Notes: a model not told the origin generated them from the letters alone. Shown: positions 54,199 to 63,300, numbered from the stretch's first letter. The stretch is DNA of 64,000 nucleotides from Pseudomonadales bacterium (GCA_024234815.1 JACKNO010000001.1:434001-498000), one strand, 5' to 3'. Translations and numbers: made by a program.

Positions 54199-55193
54199 CA
54201 GTTGCCAGCCTCATCGGGCAGGCCGAAGCTGCTGCCGGGGGCAAACAATTCGCTGCGCGCATTGAGTACCTGCTCCGCCGCCAGGGGTTTACCGCCCGCC
54301 AGCTGCAGGCGCTCGATGAGCAGTTGGCCGACGCCGCAATTTACGAGTATGCCCTCCCGGTCGGCGCGCAAAATGGTCCCGGCGGCTTCCGGCAGCGTAG
54401 CCTGTCCTGCGGCGCGCGCCTGCCAGATCTTCACCCTTTCGTCCGCGCGGGTAGTGAAACTTACCGGAAACGGATTGAAGGCGCGGATGAGACGAGCCAG
54501 TACGGACGCATTCAGGCGCCAGTCGATCTCCGCCTCAGCCTTGAGAATCTTTGCGGCATAGGTGGCCTGTTCGTCATTTTGTGTCGTGGCCCGGCGCTGG
54601 TGAGCGGGCAGGTCGCGCAGCACCTCCAGCAGCAGTGGCGGTCCGATCAGCGCGAGCTGATCGTGCAGGCTGGCGGCAGTGGTCAGGTCAGTTATCGCAC
54701 ATTCGGCGGTGGCGAGCATGGCACCGGTATCCAGGCCGGCGTCCATCTGCATGATGGTTATCCCGGTTTGCGTATCCCCGGCTGCAATCGCGCGCTGGAT
54801 AGGGGCGGCGCCGCGCCAGCGGGGTAACAGCGAGGCGTGGACATTCAGGCAGCCCAGGCGCGGCGCGTCCAGCACTGCCTGGGGGAGAATGAGGCCGTAG
54901 GCCACCACCACCATGACATCGGCATCCAGCGCGGCCAGTTGCGCCTGCTCCGCGGGCACCCGCAGGGAGGCCGGCTGGCATACCGGTATGCCGGCGGATT
55001 CGGCCAGGCGCTTGACGGGGCCGGCCTGCAGTTTCTTGCCCCGGCCGAAGGGTCTGTCGGGCTGGGTGTAGACTGCAATCAGTTCGTGCTCACTATCGAT
55101 CAGGGCCTTGAGATGTATGGCCGCAAACTCGGGAGTGCCGCAAAAAATAATACGCAGGGCTTTATTGCGAGTATCCATGGAAGGCGGCGCCAT
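54198..55193 (-). CDS. fmt: Methionyl-tRNA formyltransferase
   Basis: Fmt formylates initiator Met-tRNA. The 331-residue protein carries the family signature NVHASLLPRWRGAAPIQRAI near residue 120 and the early IIFCGTPEFAAIHL loop. The start at 55193 overlaps the def stop (TGATG); a second ATG at 55178 is possible, since the usual family N-terminus begins there. No strong ribosome-binding site precedes either, consistent with coupling. Confidence 0.96.
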   Translation of the reverse strand: MAPPSMDTRNKALRIIFCGTPEFAAIHLKALIDSEHELIAVYTQPDRPFGRGKKLQAGPVKRLAESAGIPVCQPASLRVPAEQAQLAALDADVMVVVAYGLILPQAVLDAPRLGCLNVHASLLPRWRGAAPIQRAIAAGDTQTGITIMQMDAGLDTGAMLATAECAITDLTTAASLHDQLALIGPPLLLEVLRDLPAHQRRATTQNDEQATYAAKILKAEAEIDWRLNASVLARLIRAFNPFPVSFTTRADERVKIWQARAAGQATLPEAAGTILRADREGILVNCGVGQLLIERLQLAGGKPLAAEQVLNARSELFAPGSSFGLPDEAGN

Positions 55194-55699
55194 CAGGCGT
55201 TCTGGCGCTGTAGTTTTTCCAACTTTCTGCGAATGCGCTGGCGTTTCAGGGGGGACAGGTAGTCGACGAACAGTTTGCCCTCCAGGTGGTCTATTTCATG
55301 CTGCAGGCAGATGGCCAGCAGACCGTCCAGTTCCCGGGTGAAGCTCTCCCCCTCCTGGTCGAGGGCGGTGACGCTGATCCGGCTGGGGCGGCAGACGGTC
55401 TCATAGAAGCCCGGAACGGACAGGCAGCCTTCGTCGTACTCGCCCAGTTCAGGGTCCAGCACGGTGATTTCCGGGTTGATAAAGACCTGTGGTTCGTCGC
55501 GTGTCTCGGACACGTCGATTACCAGCACGCGCTCATGCACGTTGACCTGGGTCGCCGCCAGCCCGATACCCGGCGCATCGTACATGGTCTCGAACATGTC
55601 TTTGACCAGGCGGCGTGTGGCGTCCGTTACCTGCGTTACGGGTTTTGCCTTGGTGCGCAGGCGAGGGTCGGGGAATTCCAGTATTTCGAGTACTGCCAT
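55193..55699 (-). CDS. def: Peptide deformylase
   Basis: Def removes the N-formyl group from new proteins. From the ATG at 55699 the product is 168 residues beginning MAVLEILEFPDPRLRTKAKP. The three metal-site motifs are present: GIGLAATQ, EGCLSVPG and QHEIDHLEGKLF. The frame is open to 55792, but that extension is out of family. A TATAAT-like -10 lies about 105 bases upstream on the minus strand (55802-55807). Confidence 0.97.
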   Translation of the reverse strand: MAVLEILEFPDPRLRTKAKPVTQVTDATRRLVKDMFETMYDAPGIGLAATQVNVHERVLVIDVSETRDEPQVFINPEITVLDPELGEYDEGCLSVPGFYETVCRPSRISVTALDQEGESFTRELDGLLAICLQHEIDHLEGKLFVDYLSPLKRQRIRRKLEKLQRQNA

Positions 55700-55971
55700 G
55701 GGTGAAAATGCTCTGTTTTGGCCAGAAATGAGCCGAAAACGGCTGCATGATTTAGTAACATTAAGCTTGCCAGCGACAAATAGCGGCAGCAAACTGTAGC
55801 AATTATACTACCAGCGGCAACGGGGCGCCCAGTGTGAGAAACGCTGGCGCGATGCTGCAGGTGAAGGGCACAGCTCACGGGGAAGCTGTCGCGGAGTCAG
55901 TCCTGCGGCTTGTAAACCGCGGTTATTTTCGCTGCGCCAGACTATAACAAGGCTACGCAGGGACACAAAAG

Positions 55972-57003
55972 ATGAAAATTAGGCCTCTCTCAGTTTGCCT
56001 GCTGTTGCTGTCATTGCTCTTGAGCACATGGCTGCAGGCAGCGGTGGAGCTCAATGAGAACGTTCCGGAAACGTATATAGTAAAGAAGGGCGATACCCTG
56101 TGGAGTATCTCCGGCATGTACCTTCAAAAGCCATGGCTCTGGCCCCAGTTGTGGGATTCCAATCCGCAGATCGATAACCCCCACCTGATCTACCCTGGCG
56201 ATGAACTCTACCTGGTCTGGATAGACGGCCAGCCGAAGCTGCGCATGCGTCGCGGACGTGACGTCAAACTGCAACCCAATATGCGCGTCTCTGACCTGGA
56301 TCTGGCAATACCGATCATTCCGCTCGACCAGATAGGCCCATGGCTGAAGTGGTCCAGGATCGTCGCGGAAGGTGAGCTGGATGGCGCACCCTACATAGTA
56401 GCGGGCGCCCAGCAGCATCTGCTGAGTGCTCCCGGAGACCGGGTGTATGGTCGCGGACATTTCCCTGAAGGCGAACGCGCCTATGGTATATACCGGCCCG
56501 GCGCGGCCTACTTCGATCCGATCACCAATGAGTTGCTGGGATACCAGGCCCAGGACATCGGCAATGCCAAGCTGCTCAGCAGCGCCGCCGACGCGGTCAC
56601 GGAACTGGAAATTACCCGCATCACTGAAGAGGTTCGTATCTCCGACCGGCTGTTGCCGATGCGCGAGCGCATCATCGACGCGACGTTCCATCCGCGCGCA
56701 CCGGACGTGGAGATAGAAAACGGATTCATGATCGCCGTCCCCGGTGGCGTCACCCAGATTGGCACCACCGATATCGTCGTACTGAACAAGGGTGAACGAG
56801 ACCAACTGGAGGTTGGCCAGGTGCTGGCCGTCTATCAGGCCGGGGCGTTGGTTTTTGACACCGTCGCCCAGGATAATGTGCAGTTGCCCGACGTGCGCGC
56901 GGGTCTGGCCATGGTGTTCGAGGTCTTCGAGAAGGCCAGCTACGCCATCATCCTCAAGTCGGACAAGCCGTTGAAAGTGGGAGATAAAGTCAAGAACCCC
57001 TGA
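55972..57003 (+). CDS. LysM-domain periplasmic protein
   Basis: The 343-residue protein has a signal peptide (about residues 1-23, ending LQA-A) and a LysM peptidoglycan-binding domain at about 34-82 (YIVKKGDTLWSISGMYLQKP). The remaining 260 residues form a conserved domain seen in PA0020-like proteins next to dprA in pseudomonads. The role is unknown but probably at the cell wall. It is divergent from def and ends with a strong terminator. Confidence 0.88.
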   Translation: MKIRPLSVCLLLLSLLLSTWLQAAVELNENVPETYIVKKGDTLWSISGMYLQKPWLWPQLWDSNPQIDNPHLIYPGDELYLVWIDGQPKLRMRRGRDVKLQPNMRVSDLDLAIPIIPLDQIGPWLKWSRIVAEGELDGAPYIVAGAQQHLLSAPGDRVYGRGHFPEGERAYGIYRPGAAYFDPITNELLGYQAQDIGNAKLLSSAADAVTELEITRITEEVRISDRLLPMRERIIDATFHPRAPDVEIENGFMIAVPGGVTQIGTTDIVVLNKGERDQLEVGQVLAVYQAGALVFDTVAQDNVQLPDVRAGLAMVFEVFEKASYAIILKSDKPLKVGDKVKNP

Positions 57004-57035
57004 TGTTCTGATTCATCGCAACAGCATTCACACTA

Positions 57036-57062
57036 ACGGGGCCTGGAGCCCCGTTTTTGTTT
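57036..57062 (+). terminator. Rho-independent terminator after the LysM gene
   Basis: A 7-bp stem, ACGGGGC paired with GCCCCGT around a CTGGA loop, is followed by TTTTGTTT. It lies 32 bases after the LysM gene stop and just before dprA, so the two genes are probably separate transcripts. Confidence 0.88.
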
Positions 57063-57082
57063 ACTGACGTCAAGGATGATGT

Positions 57083-58204
57083 ATGAATGTTGCGGAAAAC
57101 CGGCTGTGCCTGCTGCTGCACAGCGTAACAGGGATAGACGACGCCACCCTCGCCCACATGCTCGCGCACTTCGGGTCCCCCCGTGCATTCGCCGAGGCCG
57201 GGCAATCCAGGTGGCGGGAGCTGGGTTTGGCGAATTCTGCCGCGCGGGAACTGGCGCGGGTCCTCGACAGCGACCGCGGCGGCGGGCAGGTCGATATCGA
57301 GGCGCAGCTGGCGGCGCTGGCAGCGGTCGATGCCGACATTGTTCCCGTCACGGATTTGCGCTACCCACCTCTGCTGCGCTCAATCTACGACCCTCCACCC
57401 CTGCTCTATGTACGCGGCGACCCGGCCCTGTTGTCGCAGGCACAGCTGGCCGTGGTGGGCAGCCGCAATGCCAGCGCTGCCGGCTTGCGGGCCGCCGCCG
57501 CGCTCGCAGGCCAGGCGACAGCGGCTGGTCTGCACATTACCAGTGGCCTGGCCCAGGGTATTGACGGCGCGGCTCACCGGGGTGCCCTCACGGCCGGGGG
57601 CAGGAGTATCGCGGTGGTGGCTACCGGGATAGACCGGGTCTACCCTGCCCGACATCGCGAACTCGCGCGTGAACTGGAGCGTAGAGGTTGCCTGGCCAGT
57701 GAGTTTCCGCCGGGCATGGCCCCTTTGCGCTACAACTTTCCGAGGCGCAACCGCATTATCAGCGGGCTATCCCTTGGCGTACTGGTGGTCGAAGCCGCGC
57801 TGCGCAGCGGCTCCCTGATTACCGCTCGCACGGCCATGGAGCAGGGCCGGGAAGTATTCGCCCTGCCCTGGTCGATATGTCATCCCGGTGGCGCCGGCTG
57901 CCTGCGCCTGATTCGCGATGGCGCCAAAATGGTGGAACTCGTGCAGGACATCCTGGAGGAGTTGGGACCCATGTATACATTACAGCAGGAGTTGCTGCCG
58001 GCGCGGGAGCGCTCAAATCCCGCAGGGCCGGAGCTGTCCGCCGGGCAAAAGAGCCTGTTGCGGCTGATAGGCTGTGATCCTGTCAGTGTTGACGAGTTGA
58101 GCCAGTTGAGCGCACTGCCCGTTGCCAGGCTAATGGCGGAGCTGTCGTATCTCGAGTTGCAGGGTGTGGTCACGCGGGCGACTGGGGGCTATATCCGCGG
58201 TTGA
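57083..58204 (+). CDS. dprA: DNA-processing protein DprA
   Basis: DprA binds single-stranded DNA and loads RecA during natural transformation. The 373-residue protein has an N-terminal helical domain, the Rossmann-like core with GSRNASAAG, SGLAQGIDGAAHRGAL and VATGIDRVYPARH, and a C-terminal winged helix (about 305-373). AAGGA precedes the ATG by six bases. Confidence 0.96.
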   Translation: MNVAENRLCLLLHSVTGIDDATLAHMLAHFGSPRAFAEAGQSRWRELGLANSAARELARVLDSDRGGGQVDIEAQLAALAAVDADIVPVTDLRYPPLLRSIYDPPPLLYVRGDPALLSQAQLAVVGSRNASAAGLRAAAALAGQATAAGLHITSGLAQGIDGAAHRGALTAGGRSIAVVATGIDRVYPARHRELARELERRGCLASEFPPGMAPLRYNFPRRNRIISGLSLGVLVVEAALRSGSLITARTAMEQGREVFALPWSICHPGGAGCLRLIRDGAKMVELVQDILEELGPMYTLQQELLPARERSNPAGPELSAGQKSLLRLIGCDPVSVDELSQLSALPVARLMAELSYLELQGVVTRATGGYIRG

Positions 58205-58304
58205 GAGCAAGTCGCGCTTGCGAACTTCCCCGCAGTTGGTTAACTTTCGCGCTCTTTGGCGATGGGTATCCGTATGCCGCCGCCGTCACTACAGGAGATA
58301 AACC

Positions 58305-58808
58305 ATGAGCGATCCATTTGTGGCCATTGTTATGGGATCCGATTCCGATCTACCGGTCATGCAGGCCTGTTTTGATGTTCTGCGCTCCTTTGGCGTGCCC
58401 TTCGAGGCGCGCATCACGTCTGCCCATCGCACGCCGGAGGTGACCAAGGCTTTCGTTCAGGACGCGGACGCGCGCGGTTGTGCCGTTTTTATCGCCGCCG
58501 CGGGCATGGCCGCGCACCTGGCCGGCGCCGTGTCGGCGACCACCGTGAAGCCGGTGATCGGGGTGCCGATGAACGCCTCTCTCGACGGGCTCGACGCCCT
58601 GCTGTCGACGGTGCAAATGCCCGCCGGTATTCCGGTAGCCTCGGTGGCTATCGGCAAGGCCGGCGCCAAGAATGCGGCTTATCTCGCCACCCAGATTCTC
58701 GCTGTCGGCAACCCCGCGCTGGGGCAGAAACTGCGAGAGGAACGCGCCGCCAATGCCGAAGCCATTGGCGCCAAGGATGCCGCGCTGCAGGAAAGCCTGA
58801 AAGGCTGA
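58305..58808 (+). CDS. purE: N5-carboxyaminoimidazole ribonucleotide mutase
   Basis: PurE interconverts carboxylated AIR intermediates in purine synthesis. The 167-residue protein has GSDSDLPVM near the start, the active-site SAHRTPE and a C-terminal AIGKAGAKNAAYLATQIL. AGGAGA precedes the ATG by six bases. The motif AAGMAAHLAG differs from the AGGAAHLPG usual in gammaproteobacteria, hinting at a different PurE lineage. No purK lies next to it. Confidence 0.94.
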   Translation: MSDPFVAIVMGSDSDLPVMQACFDVLRSFGVPFEARITSAHRTPEVTKAFVQDADARGCAVFIAAAGMAAHLAGAVSATTVKPVIGVPMNASLDGLDALLSTVQMPAGIPVASVAIGKAGAKNAAYLATQILAVGNPALGQKLREERAANAEAIGAKDAALQESLKG

Positions 58809-58816
58809 TTATCCCC

Positions 58817-59377
58817 ATGTCGCCTGCGGCTTTGCGTGTGCGCCTCGCGCTGCAGGTACTGGCGGCGGGGGGTGTTGTCGCCTGCCCCACCGAGGCGGTG
58901 TGGGGCCTGAGTTGTGATCCTGACAACGCATCGGCCGTGCAGCGACTGCTGGCCCTGAAAGGGCGCTCTCCGGACAAGGGGCTGATCCTCGTGGCGGCAA
59001 GCGCGCAGCAGCTCGAGTTTTTGCTCGCTGACCTCGACGGCGAGCAACGCCGGGCCCTCTCGTCAACCTGGCCGGGGCCCACCACCTGGCTGGTCCCTCA
59101 CCACGGGCGTGTGCCCGCATGGATTCGCGGTGCGCACGACACGGTTGCCGTGCGTGTCAGCGCCCATCCGGTTGTCAGCGCCTTGTGCTCCGGCTGGGGC
59201 GGGCCTCTGGTATCCACTTCCGCGAATCCGGCGGGTCGTCGTCCGCCGCGTCTTGGCTACCAGGTAAAGCGCTATTTCGGTAGGGAACTCGACTACCTGT
59301 TACCCGGAGCGGTAGGCGGATCGGGCCGCCCGACCGAAATCCGCGATCTGGCCAGCGGCCAGATTATTCGCCATTGA
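58817..59377 (+). CDS. tsaC: Threonylcarbamoyl-AMP synthase
   Basis: TsaC (YrdC/RimN) makes threonylcarbamoyl-AMP for the t6A37 modification of ANN-decoding tRNAs. From the ATG at 58817 the protein is 186 residues, close to the E. coli length (190), with GGVVACPTEAVWGLSCDP near residue 15 and VSTSANPAGRRPP near 140. It follows purE by eight bases; neighbours hemF and aroE follow in the usual order. Confidence 0.95.
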   Translation: MSPAALRVRLALQVLAAGGVVACPTEAVWGLSCDPDNASAVQRLLALKGRSPDKGLILVAASAQQLEFLLADLDGEQRRALSSTWPGPTTWLVPHHGRVPAWIRGAHDTVAVRVSAHPVVSALCSGWGGPLVSTSANPAGRRPPRLGYQVKRYFGRELDYLLPGAVGGSGRPTEIRDLASGQIIRH

Positions 59378-59390
59378 AGCAGTAGCGGTA

Positions 59391-59417
59391 TTGTTCCTGC
59401 GCGGGCGTGCGTATAAT
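59391..59417 (+). promoter_or_regulatory. Probable sigma-70 promoter of hemF
   Basis: A perfect -10 TATAAT (59412-59417) is preceded by TTGTTC (59391-59396) with a 15-base spacer, slightly short; shifting the -35 by one base gives ATTGTT with 16. It lies 35 bases upstream of the hemF ATG. Confidence 0.55.
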
Positions 59418-59451
59418 GCCTCGCCCATCAGTCCAGGGGGTATTTGCGTCG

Positions 59452-60363
59452 ATGGAAATTGAACAGGTCAAGGCCTACCTGCTGCAGTTGCAGGAGAGTA
59501 TTTGCGCCGAACTGGCGGAAGAGGACGGTGGGTCCGGGTTTGTTACCGACGAGTGGCAGCGGCCGGGTGGCGGCGGTGGCCGCAGCCGGGTGCTGACCGA
59601 AGGTGAAGTATTCGAACGCGCAGGAGTCAATTTCTCGCATGTGCGTGGCGACAACCTCCCCCCTTCCGCCAGCGCTTCCCGACCTGAGCTGGCCGGGCGC
59701 AGCTTCCAGGCAATGGGCGTTTCCCTGGTGATTCATCCGCGCAATCCGCATGTCCCGACCTCCCATGCCAATGTGCGCCTGTTCGTCGCGGAAAAACCGG
59801 GGCATGAACCTGTGTGGTGGTTTGGTGGCGGCTATGACCTGACGCCCTATTACGGCAATCGCGAGGACTGCCTCAGCTGGCACCGGGTGGCCGCTGAAGC
59901 CTGTGCACCTTTTGGGGAAGCGGTTTACCCGCGGTTCAAGGCCTGGTGCGATGAGTACTTTTACCTCAAGCATCGCAGAGAGCCGCGCGGCATTGGCGGC
60001 CTGTTTTTCGATGACCTGAACGAATGGGATTTCGCGACCACTTTCGCATTTATCCGATCGGTGGGTGACTCCTACATCCGCGCGTATCGCCCGATCGTCA
60101 AGCGTCGCAAGGGCCAGTCTTACAGTGACGATGAACGCCAGTTCCAGCTGTATCGAAGGGGGCGCTATGTGGAATTCAACCTGGTTTACGACCGGGGCAC
60201 CTTGTTTGGCCTGCAGTCGGATGGTCGCACCGAGGCCATTCTGATGTCCATGCCCCCGCTGGTTCGCTGGGAGTACGACTATCGGCCCGAGCCGGGATCT
60301 CGCGAGGCGCAGCTGACGGAATACTATCTGCAGGATCGGGACTGGCTGGGCGAAGCGGGATAA
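59452..60363 (+). CDS. hemF: Oxygen-dependent coproporphyrinogen III oxidase
   Basis: HemF uses O2 to convert coproporphyrinogen III to protoporphyrinogen IX in haem synthesis. From the ATG at 59452 the product is 303 residues (E. coli 299), with VIHPRNPHVPTSHANVR, WWFGGGYDLTPYYG and VEFNLVYDRGTLFGLQS. The frame is open 15 codons upstream but lies in the promoter. Reliance on O2 suits an aerobic host. It is followed by aroE with an 18-base gap. Confidence 0.97.
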   Translation: MEIEQVKAYLLQLQESICAELAEEDGGSGFVTDEWQRPGGGGGRSRVLTEGEVFERAGVNFSHVRGDNLPPSASASRPELAGRSFQAMGVSLVIHPRNPHVPTSHANVRLFVAEKPGHEPVWWFGGGYDLTPYYGNREDCLSWHRVAAEACAPFGEAVYPRFKAWCDEYFYLKHRREPRGIGGLFFDDLNEWDFATTFAFIRSVGDSYIRAYRPIVKRRKGQSYSDDERQFQLYRRGRYVEFNLVYDRGTLFGLQSDGRTEAILMSMPPLVRWEYDYRPEPGSREAQLTEYYLQDRDWLGEAG

Positions 60364-60381
60364 GAAGGGGCTGCAGTAAAA

Positions 60382-61218
60382 ATGAGTGGTATCGATAAAT
60401 ACGCCGTGTTCGGCAATCCCATCAAGCAAAGCCGGTCGCCGGCGATTCATGCGGCGTTCGCGCAGCAGTGTGCCCAGCAGATGCAATACCGGGCGGTGCT
60501 GGTGCAATTGGATGGTTTTGAGTCTGCCGCCCGAAAGTTTTTCGACGAGGCGGGAGCCGGGCTCAATGTCACGGCTCCCTTCAAGCAGAACGCATTCGCG
60601 TTTTGTGACCGGCTTAGTGATCGCGCCCTGCGCGCGGGCGCGGTCAATACCATGACGCGCTGTGACGATGGCAGCATCGAGGGCGACAATACCGATGGCA
60701 TCGGCCTGGTGCGCGATATGATCACCAACCTGGGCTGGGTTGTTCAGGGCTTGCGTGTGCTGGTCCTCGGTGCCGGTGGCGCTGCCCGCGGCGTGCTGGA
60801 ACCCCTGTTGCGGGAGCGACCCAGGGAGCTGCTGGTTGTCAATCGAACTGCGGACAGGGCCAGGCAACTGGCCGCCGAGTTCGCGGATCTGGGCGCCGTG
60901 GAGGGCGGCTCTTACTCGTTGATAGGGGACCGCTCGTTTGACCTGATTATCAATGCGACGAGCGCCGGGTTGACCGGTGAGCTGCCTGACCTGCCGGGTA
61001 CGATACTGACCGAGCGCAGTTACTGCTACGACCTGGTTTACGGTGCTCAGCCAACGGCGTTCATGCGCTGGGCCGCTCACCACGCGGCGTGGGCGGTAGC
61101 CGATGGCCTGGGCATGCTGGTGGAACAGGCCGCACAATCGTTCTATATCTGGCGGCGTGTGCGTCCCGATACCGGTCCGGTGATAAGGCAGATCCGGGAA
61201 GCGCTGGCCGCGGCCTGA
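60382..61218 (+). CDS. aroE: Shikimate dehydrogenase
   Basis: AroE reduces 3-dehydroshikimate to shikimate with NADPH. The 278-residue protein has SRSPAIHAAF for substrate binding, the catalytic lysine in NVTAPFKQNAF, NTDGIGL, and the NADP loop GAGGAARGVL with NRT in the next strand. It is convergent with the carbonic-anhydrase-like gene, ten bases apart. Confidence 0.97.
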   Translation: MSGIDKYAVFGNPIKQSRSPAIHAAFAQQCAQQMQYRAVLVQLDGFESAARKFFDEAGAGLNVTAPFKQNAFAFCDRLSDRALRAGAVNTMTRCDDGSIEGDNTDGIGLVRDMITNLGWVVQGLRVLVLGAGGAARGVLEPLLRERPRELLVVNRTADRARQLAAEFADLGAVEGGSYSLIGDRSFDLIINATSAGLTGELPDLPGTILTERSYCYDLVYGAQPTAFMRWAAHHAAWAVADGLGMLVEQAAQSFYIWRRVRPDTGPVIRQIREALAAA

Positions 61219-61228
61219 GCGAACTGCC

Positions 61229-61789
61229 CTATGGTGCCTCCAGCTCCGCGATGTGCTGATCCTTCAGTTTGACGTAGTTGTTGGCGCTGTAACAAAAATA
61301 GGCCATTTCCTTTTCGCTCAACTCCCTCAACTCCCGCGCGGGGCTGCCGGCGTACAGGTAGCCACTGCGCAGCTGCTTGCCGGGGGTGACCAGGGCTCCG
61401 GCCGCGATGACTACATCGTCCGCGACCACCGCCCCGTCCATGACGATGGCCCCCATTCCGACCAGGACCCTGTCGCCCACGGTGCAGCCGTGGAGAACGG
61501 CATTGTGACCGATAGTGACGTCGCAGCCGATCTGAAGCGGCCAGCCGGCCGGGTTGAAAGGCCCGGCATGTGTGATGTGCAATATGCAACCATCCTGCAC
61601 GCTGGTTCTCGCACCCACACGAATCCGGTGCATGTCGCCGCGGATAGACGCCTGCGGCCATACGGATACATCGTCCGCGAGCACCACATCGCCGGTCACC
61701 ACGGCGCTGGGGTCGATCAATACCCTCTCACCGATAGTGGGACGGTGACCGTTGAAGGTGCGCAGATTGGCGGGGGTCTGGTGTTTCAT
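61229..61789 (-). CDS. Gamma-carbonic-anhydrase-family protein (YrdA-like)
   Basis: From the ATG at 61789 the product is 186 residues, the YrdA/gamma-CA size. Hexapeptide repeats of a left-handed beta-helix fill residues 15-150. Metal-binding histidines are visible in ILHITHAG and TIGHNAVLHGC. A longer open frame upstream overlaps the zinc-ribbon gene and is not homologous. Zinc or iron hydratase activity is possible but many members have no proven function. The location beside aroE matches E. coli yrdA. Confidence 0.92.
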   Translation of the reverse strand: MKHQTPANLRTFNGHRPTIGERVLIDPSAVVTGDVVLADDVSVWPQASIRGDMHRIRVGARTSVQDGCILHITHAGPFNPAGWPLQIGCDVTIGHNAVLHGCTVGDRVLVGMGAIVMDGAVVADDVVIAAGALVTPGKQLRSGYLYAGSPARELRELSEKEMAYFCYSANNYVKLKDQHIAELEAP

Positions 61790-61868
61790 GTGCAGGGGCT
61801 CCGGTGTGATATTGCCTGTTACAATACCCAGCCAGCCGCGGCCTGACCAGTTGTCCGGAGAGTAATAC

Positions 61869-62144
61869 ATGTCTACCAGCAGCAATCGTCGCTTTATCGC
61901 CGGAGCCGTTTGTCCGCGCTGCGCGCAGATGGACAAAATAGTCGTCGACCTCGAAACCGACAGGCGCGAATGCGTGGCATGTGGCTTCACCGAAGCGCGA
62001 CCGGGTGATACGCCCGCCGCCGCTGACCCCGCAGCAGCCGCCGCGGAACTGCCCACCCGGGTCAGCAGGGCCGCCGCGCGGCGCCCGGATACGCCGGCGG
62101 AGCCGGTCAGGCTGATTGATCCCGGGAGCAAAAAACAGGGTTAG
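61869..62144 (+). CDS. yheV: YheV-family putative zinc-ribbon protein
   Basis: The 91-residue protein has two CxxC knuckles, CPRCAQMDK (residues 15-23) and CVACGF, suitable for one zinc ion, then an Ala/Pro-rich tail. This matches the YheV family of unknown function. It is divergent from the carbonic-anhydrase-like gene and ends three bases from the convergent unknown gene. Confidence 0.83.
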   Translation: MSTSSNRRFIAGAVCPRCAQMDKIVVDLETDRRECVACGFTEARPGDTPAAADPAAAAAELPTRVSRAAARRPDTPAEPVRLIDPGSKKQG

Positions 62145-62147
62145 AGA

Positions 62148-62789
62148 TCAGACCGCCTCGCTGGCGAGTCGCAATCTGATTCGCCTGGCGGACCAGGTCA
62201 GGTTGTTGTACTTGAACAGCTGCGCGGAGGGTGGGCTGCCGACCGGGAGCGCTCGTACCCTGTCCCATACGTACTCCCGCTCCAGAAGTTTCGCGGCGGT
62301 CTGATGCACGAGCTGGTCCAGCTGGTTGGCCAGGGCGTCCCCCAGCAGGTGGTGCACGATAACGTTGGCTTCCGTCATGTCTACCGGTAGCAGCGGACGC
62401 TGCAGGTGTCTTATATGGTGATCGTTCACCTCCTCCAGCAGGCGGTGCGCCAGGAATGCCTCGTCCATCAGGGCTCCGAGCCCACCGTCGGCAGGTAGAT
62501 CTGCCGGGGGGTGCAGGAAATATTCCTCCGCCATATCCAGGAACGGGGAGGCGTAATCGTAAAAACCCATGTGCTTGCTGACGGCGCCCACCAGCAAAAT
62601 GCAGTCGGGCACGCTCTCTACGTACTCGCGAATGAATTGCAGGAGGCCGGCAACCGGCTCCTTGTCGGGAAGCACCAGTTTCTTGCTGAGCTGGGGCAGT
62701 TGCTCTGCCAGATGACGCCCCAACTGGCCAGTCTCACCCTCGATCCTGACGGCGGCGCGGATTTTGTCCCTGATGAGAGTTGCAACCAT
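62148..62789 (-). CDS. Unknown conserved-looking helical protein
   Basis: I do not recognise this 213-residue protein. It has no signal peptide or membrane helix and looks largely alpha-helical. A His/Asp-rich centre (EVNDHHIRHLQRP, then IVHHLLGD) could bind a metal, and the C-terminus is basic (SARRIRLRLASEAV). Codon use and GC resemble the neighbours, so it is probably an old resident. It is divergent from coxB and convergent with yheV. Confidence 0.75.
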   Translation of the reverse strand: MVATLIRDKIRAAVRIEGETGQLGRHLAEQLPQLSKKLVLPDKEPVAGLLQFIREYVESVPDCILLVGAVSKHMGFYDYASPFLDMAEEYFLHPPADLPADGGLGALMDEAFLAHRLLEEVNDHHIRHLQRPLLPVDMTEANVIVHHLLGDALANQLDQLVHQTAAKLLEREYVWDRVRALPVGSPPSAQLFKYNNLTWSARRIRLRLASEAV

Positions 62790-63300
62790 AAGCCACCCGC
62801 TAAGGATTGGGCCTGCTGAAGCGTATAGTTCAGGCTAGTACATCCTGACTAAAGCGCTACCGCAGAAACCAATGAGCGCTCACTTTCAGCGAAGTGTGGC
62901 TCGGGGCCATTCGCGAACCGGCGCCTGCCGATGTAGCATTTTGGTAGGAAAATCCTGGCTGGCAGCCTATTTAGTGGAGCTATCCTCGTATAACCTCTAT
63001 ATATAGTCACCGACTGCTTGCGTGCACTTCCCGAGCGGGCGTTGCGGACAAAACGCGCAACTGAGTAGGCTTTGCGCCACATATTCGCTATAATTCCGTC
63101 GTTTTGTCGGTGCGACCAATGGTCGCATGCCAGGCAAATTCGTATCAGCTGACAAGTTCAAGCGATGTAAACGTTCCGGTCGCCCTCGCATACTGGCGGA
63201 GGCCCATTGTTCGTATCACTCGCTTGTCGCGGCCTCGCTCCGGGGTTACAGGCGGTCAGTTGGGGGGGGAAATGATTCTTAAAATATGGAGACACGGGAA
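62790..63300. other. Intergenic region upstream of coxB
   Basis: This 511-base gap has no credible gene. It holds a TATAAT at 63089-63094, an inverted repeat at 63111-63127 and a poly-G tract (63262-63269) before the coxB ribosome-binding region. A long leader suggests that the cytochrome oxidase operon has its own regulated promoter. Confidence 0.5.
63089..63127 (+). promoter_or_regulatory. -10 element and dyad operator-like repeat upstream of cox operon
   Basis: A consensus -10 TATAAT (63089-63094) is followed 16 bases later by the perfect inverted repeat TGCGACC-AAT-GGTCGCA (63111-63127). No good -35 is visible, as expected for an activator-dependent promoter. The dyad lies at about the +10 region, where a repressor or an RNA hairpin could act. 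Confidence 0.4.

Noticed and set aside
59428..61137. 569-codon open frame antisense to hemF and aroE
   Set aside because: It is a mirror frame caused by high GC; hemF and aroE on the other strand have full sets of catalytic motifs.
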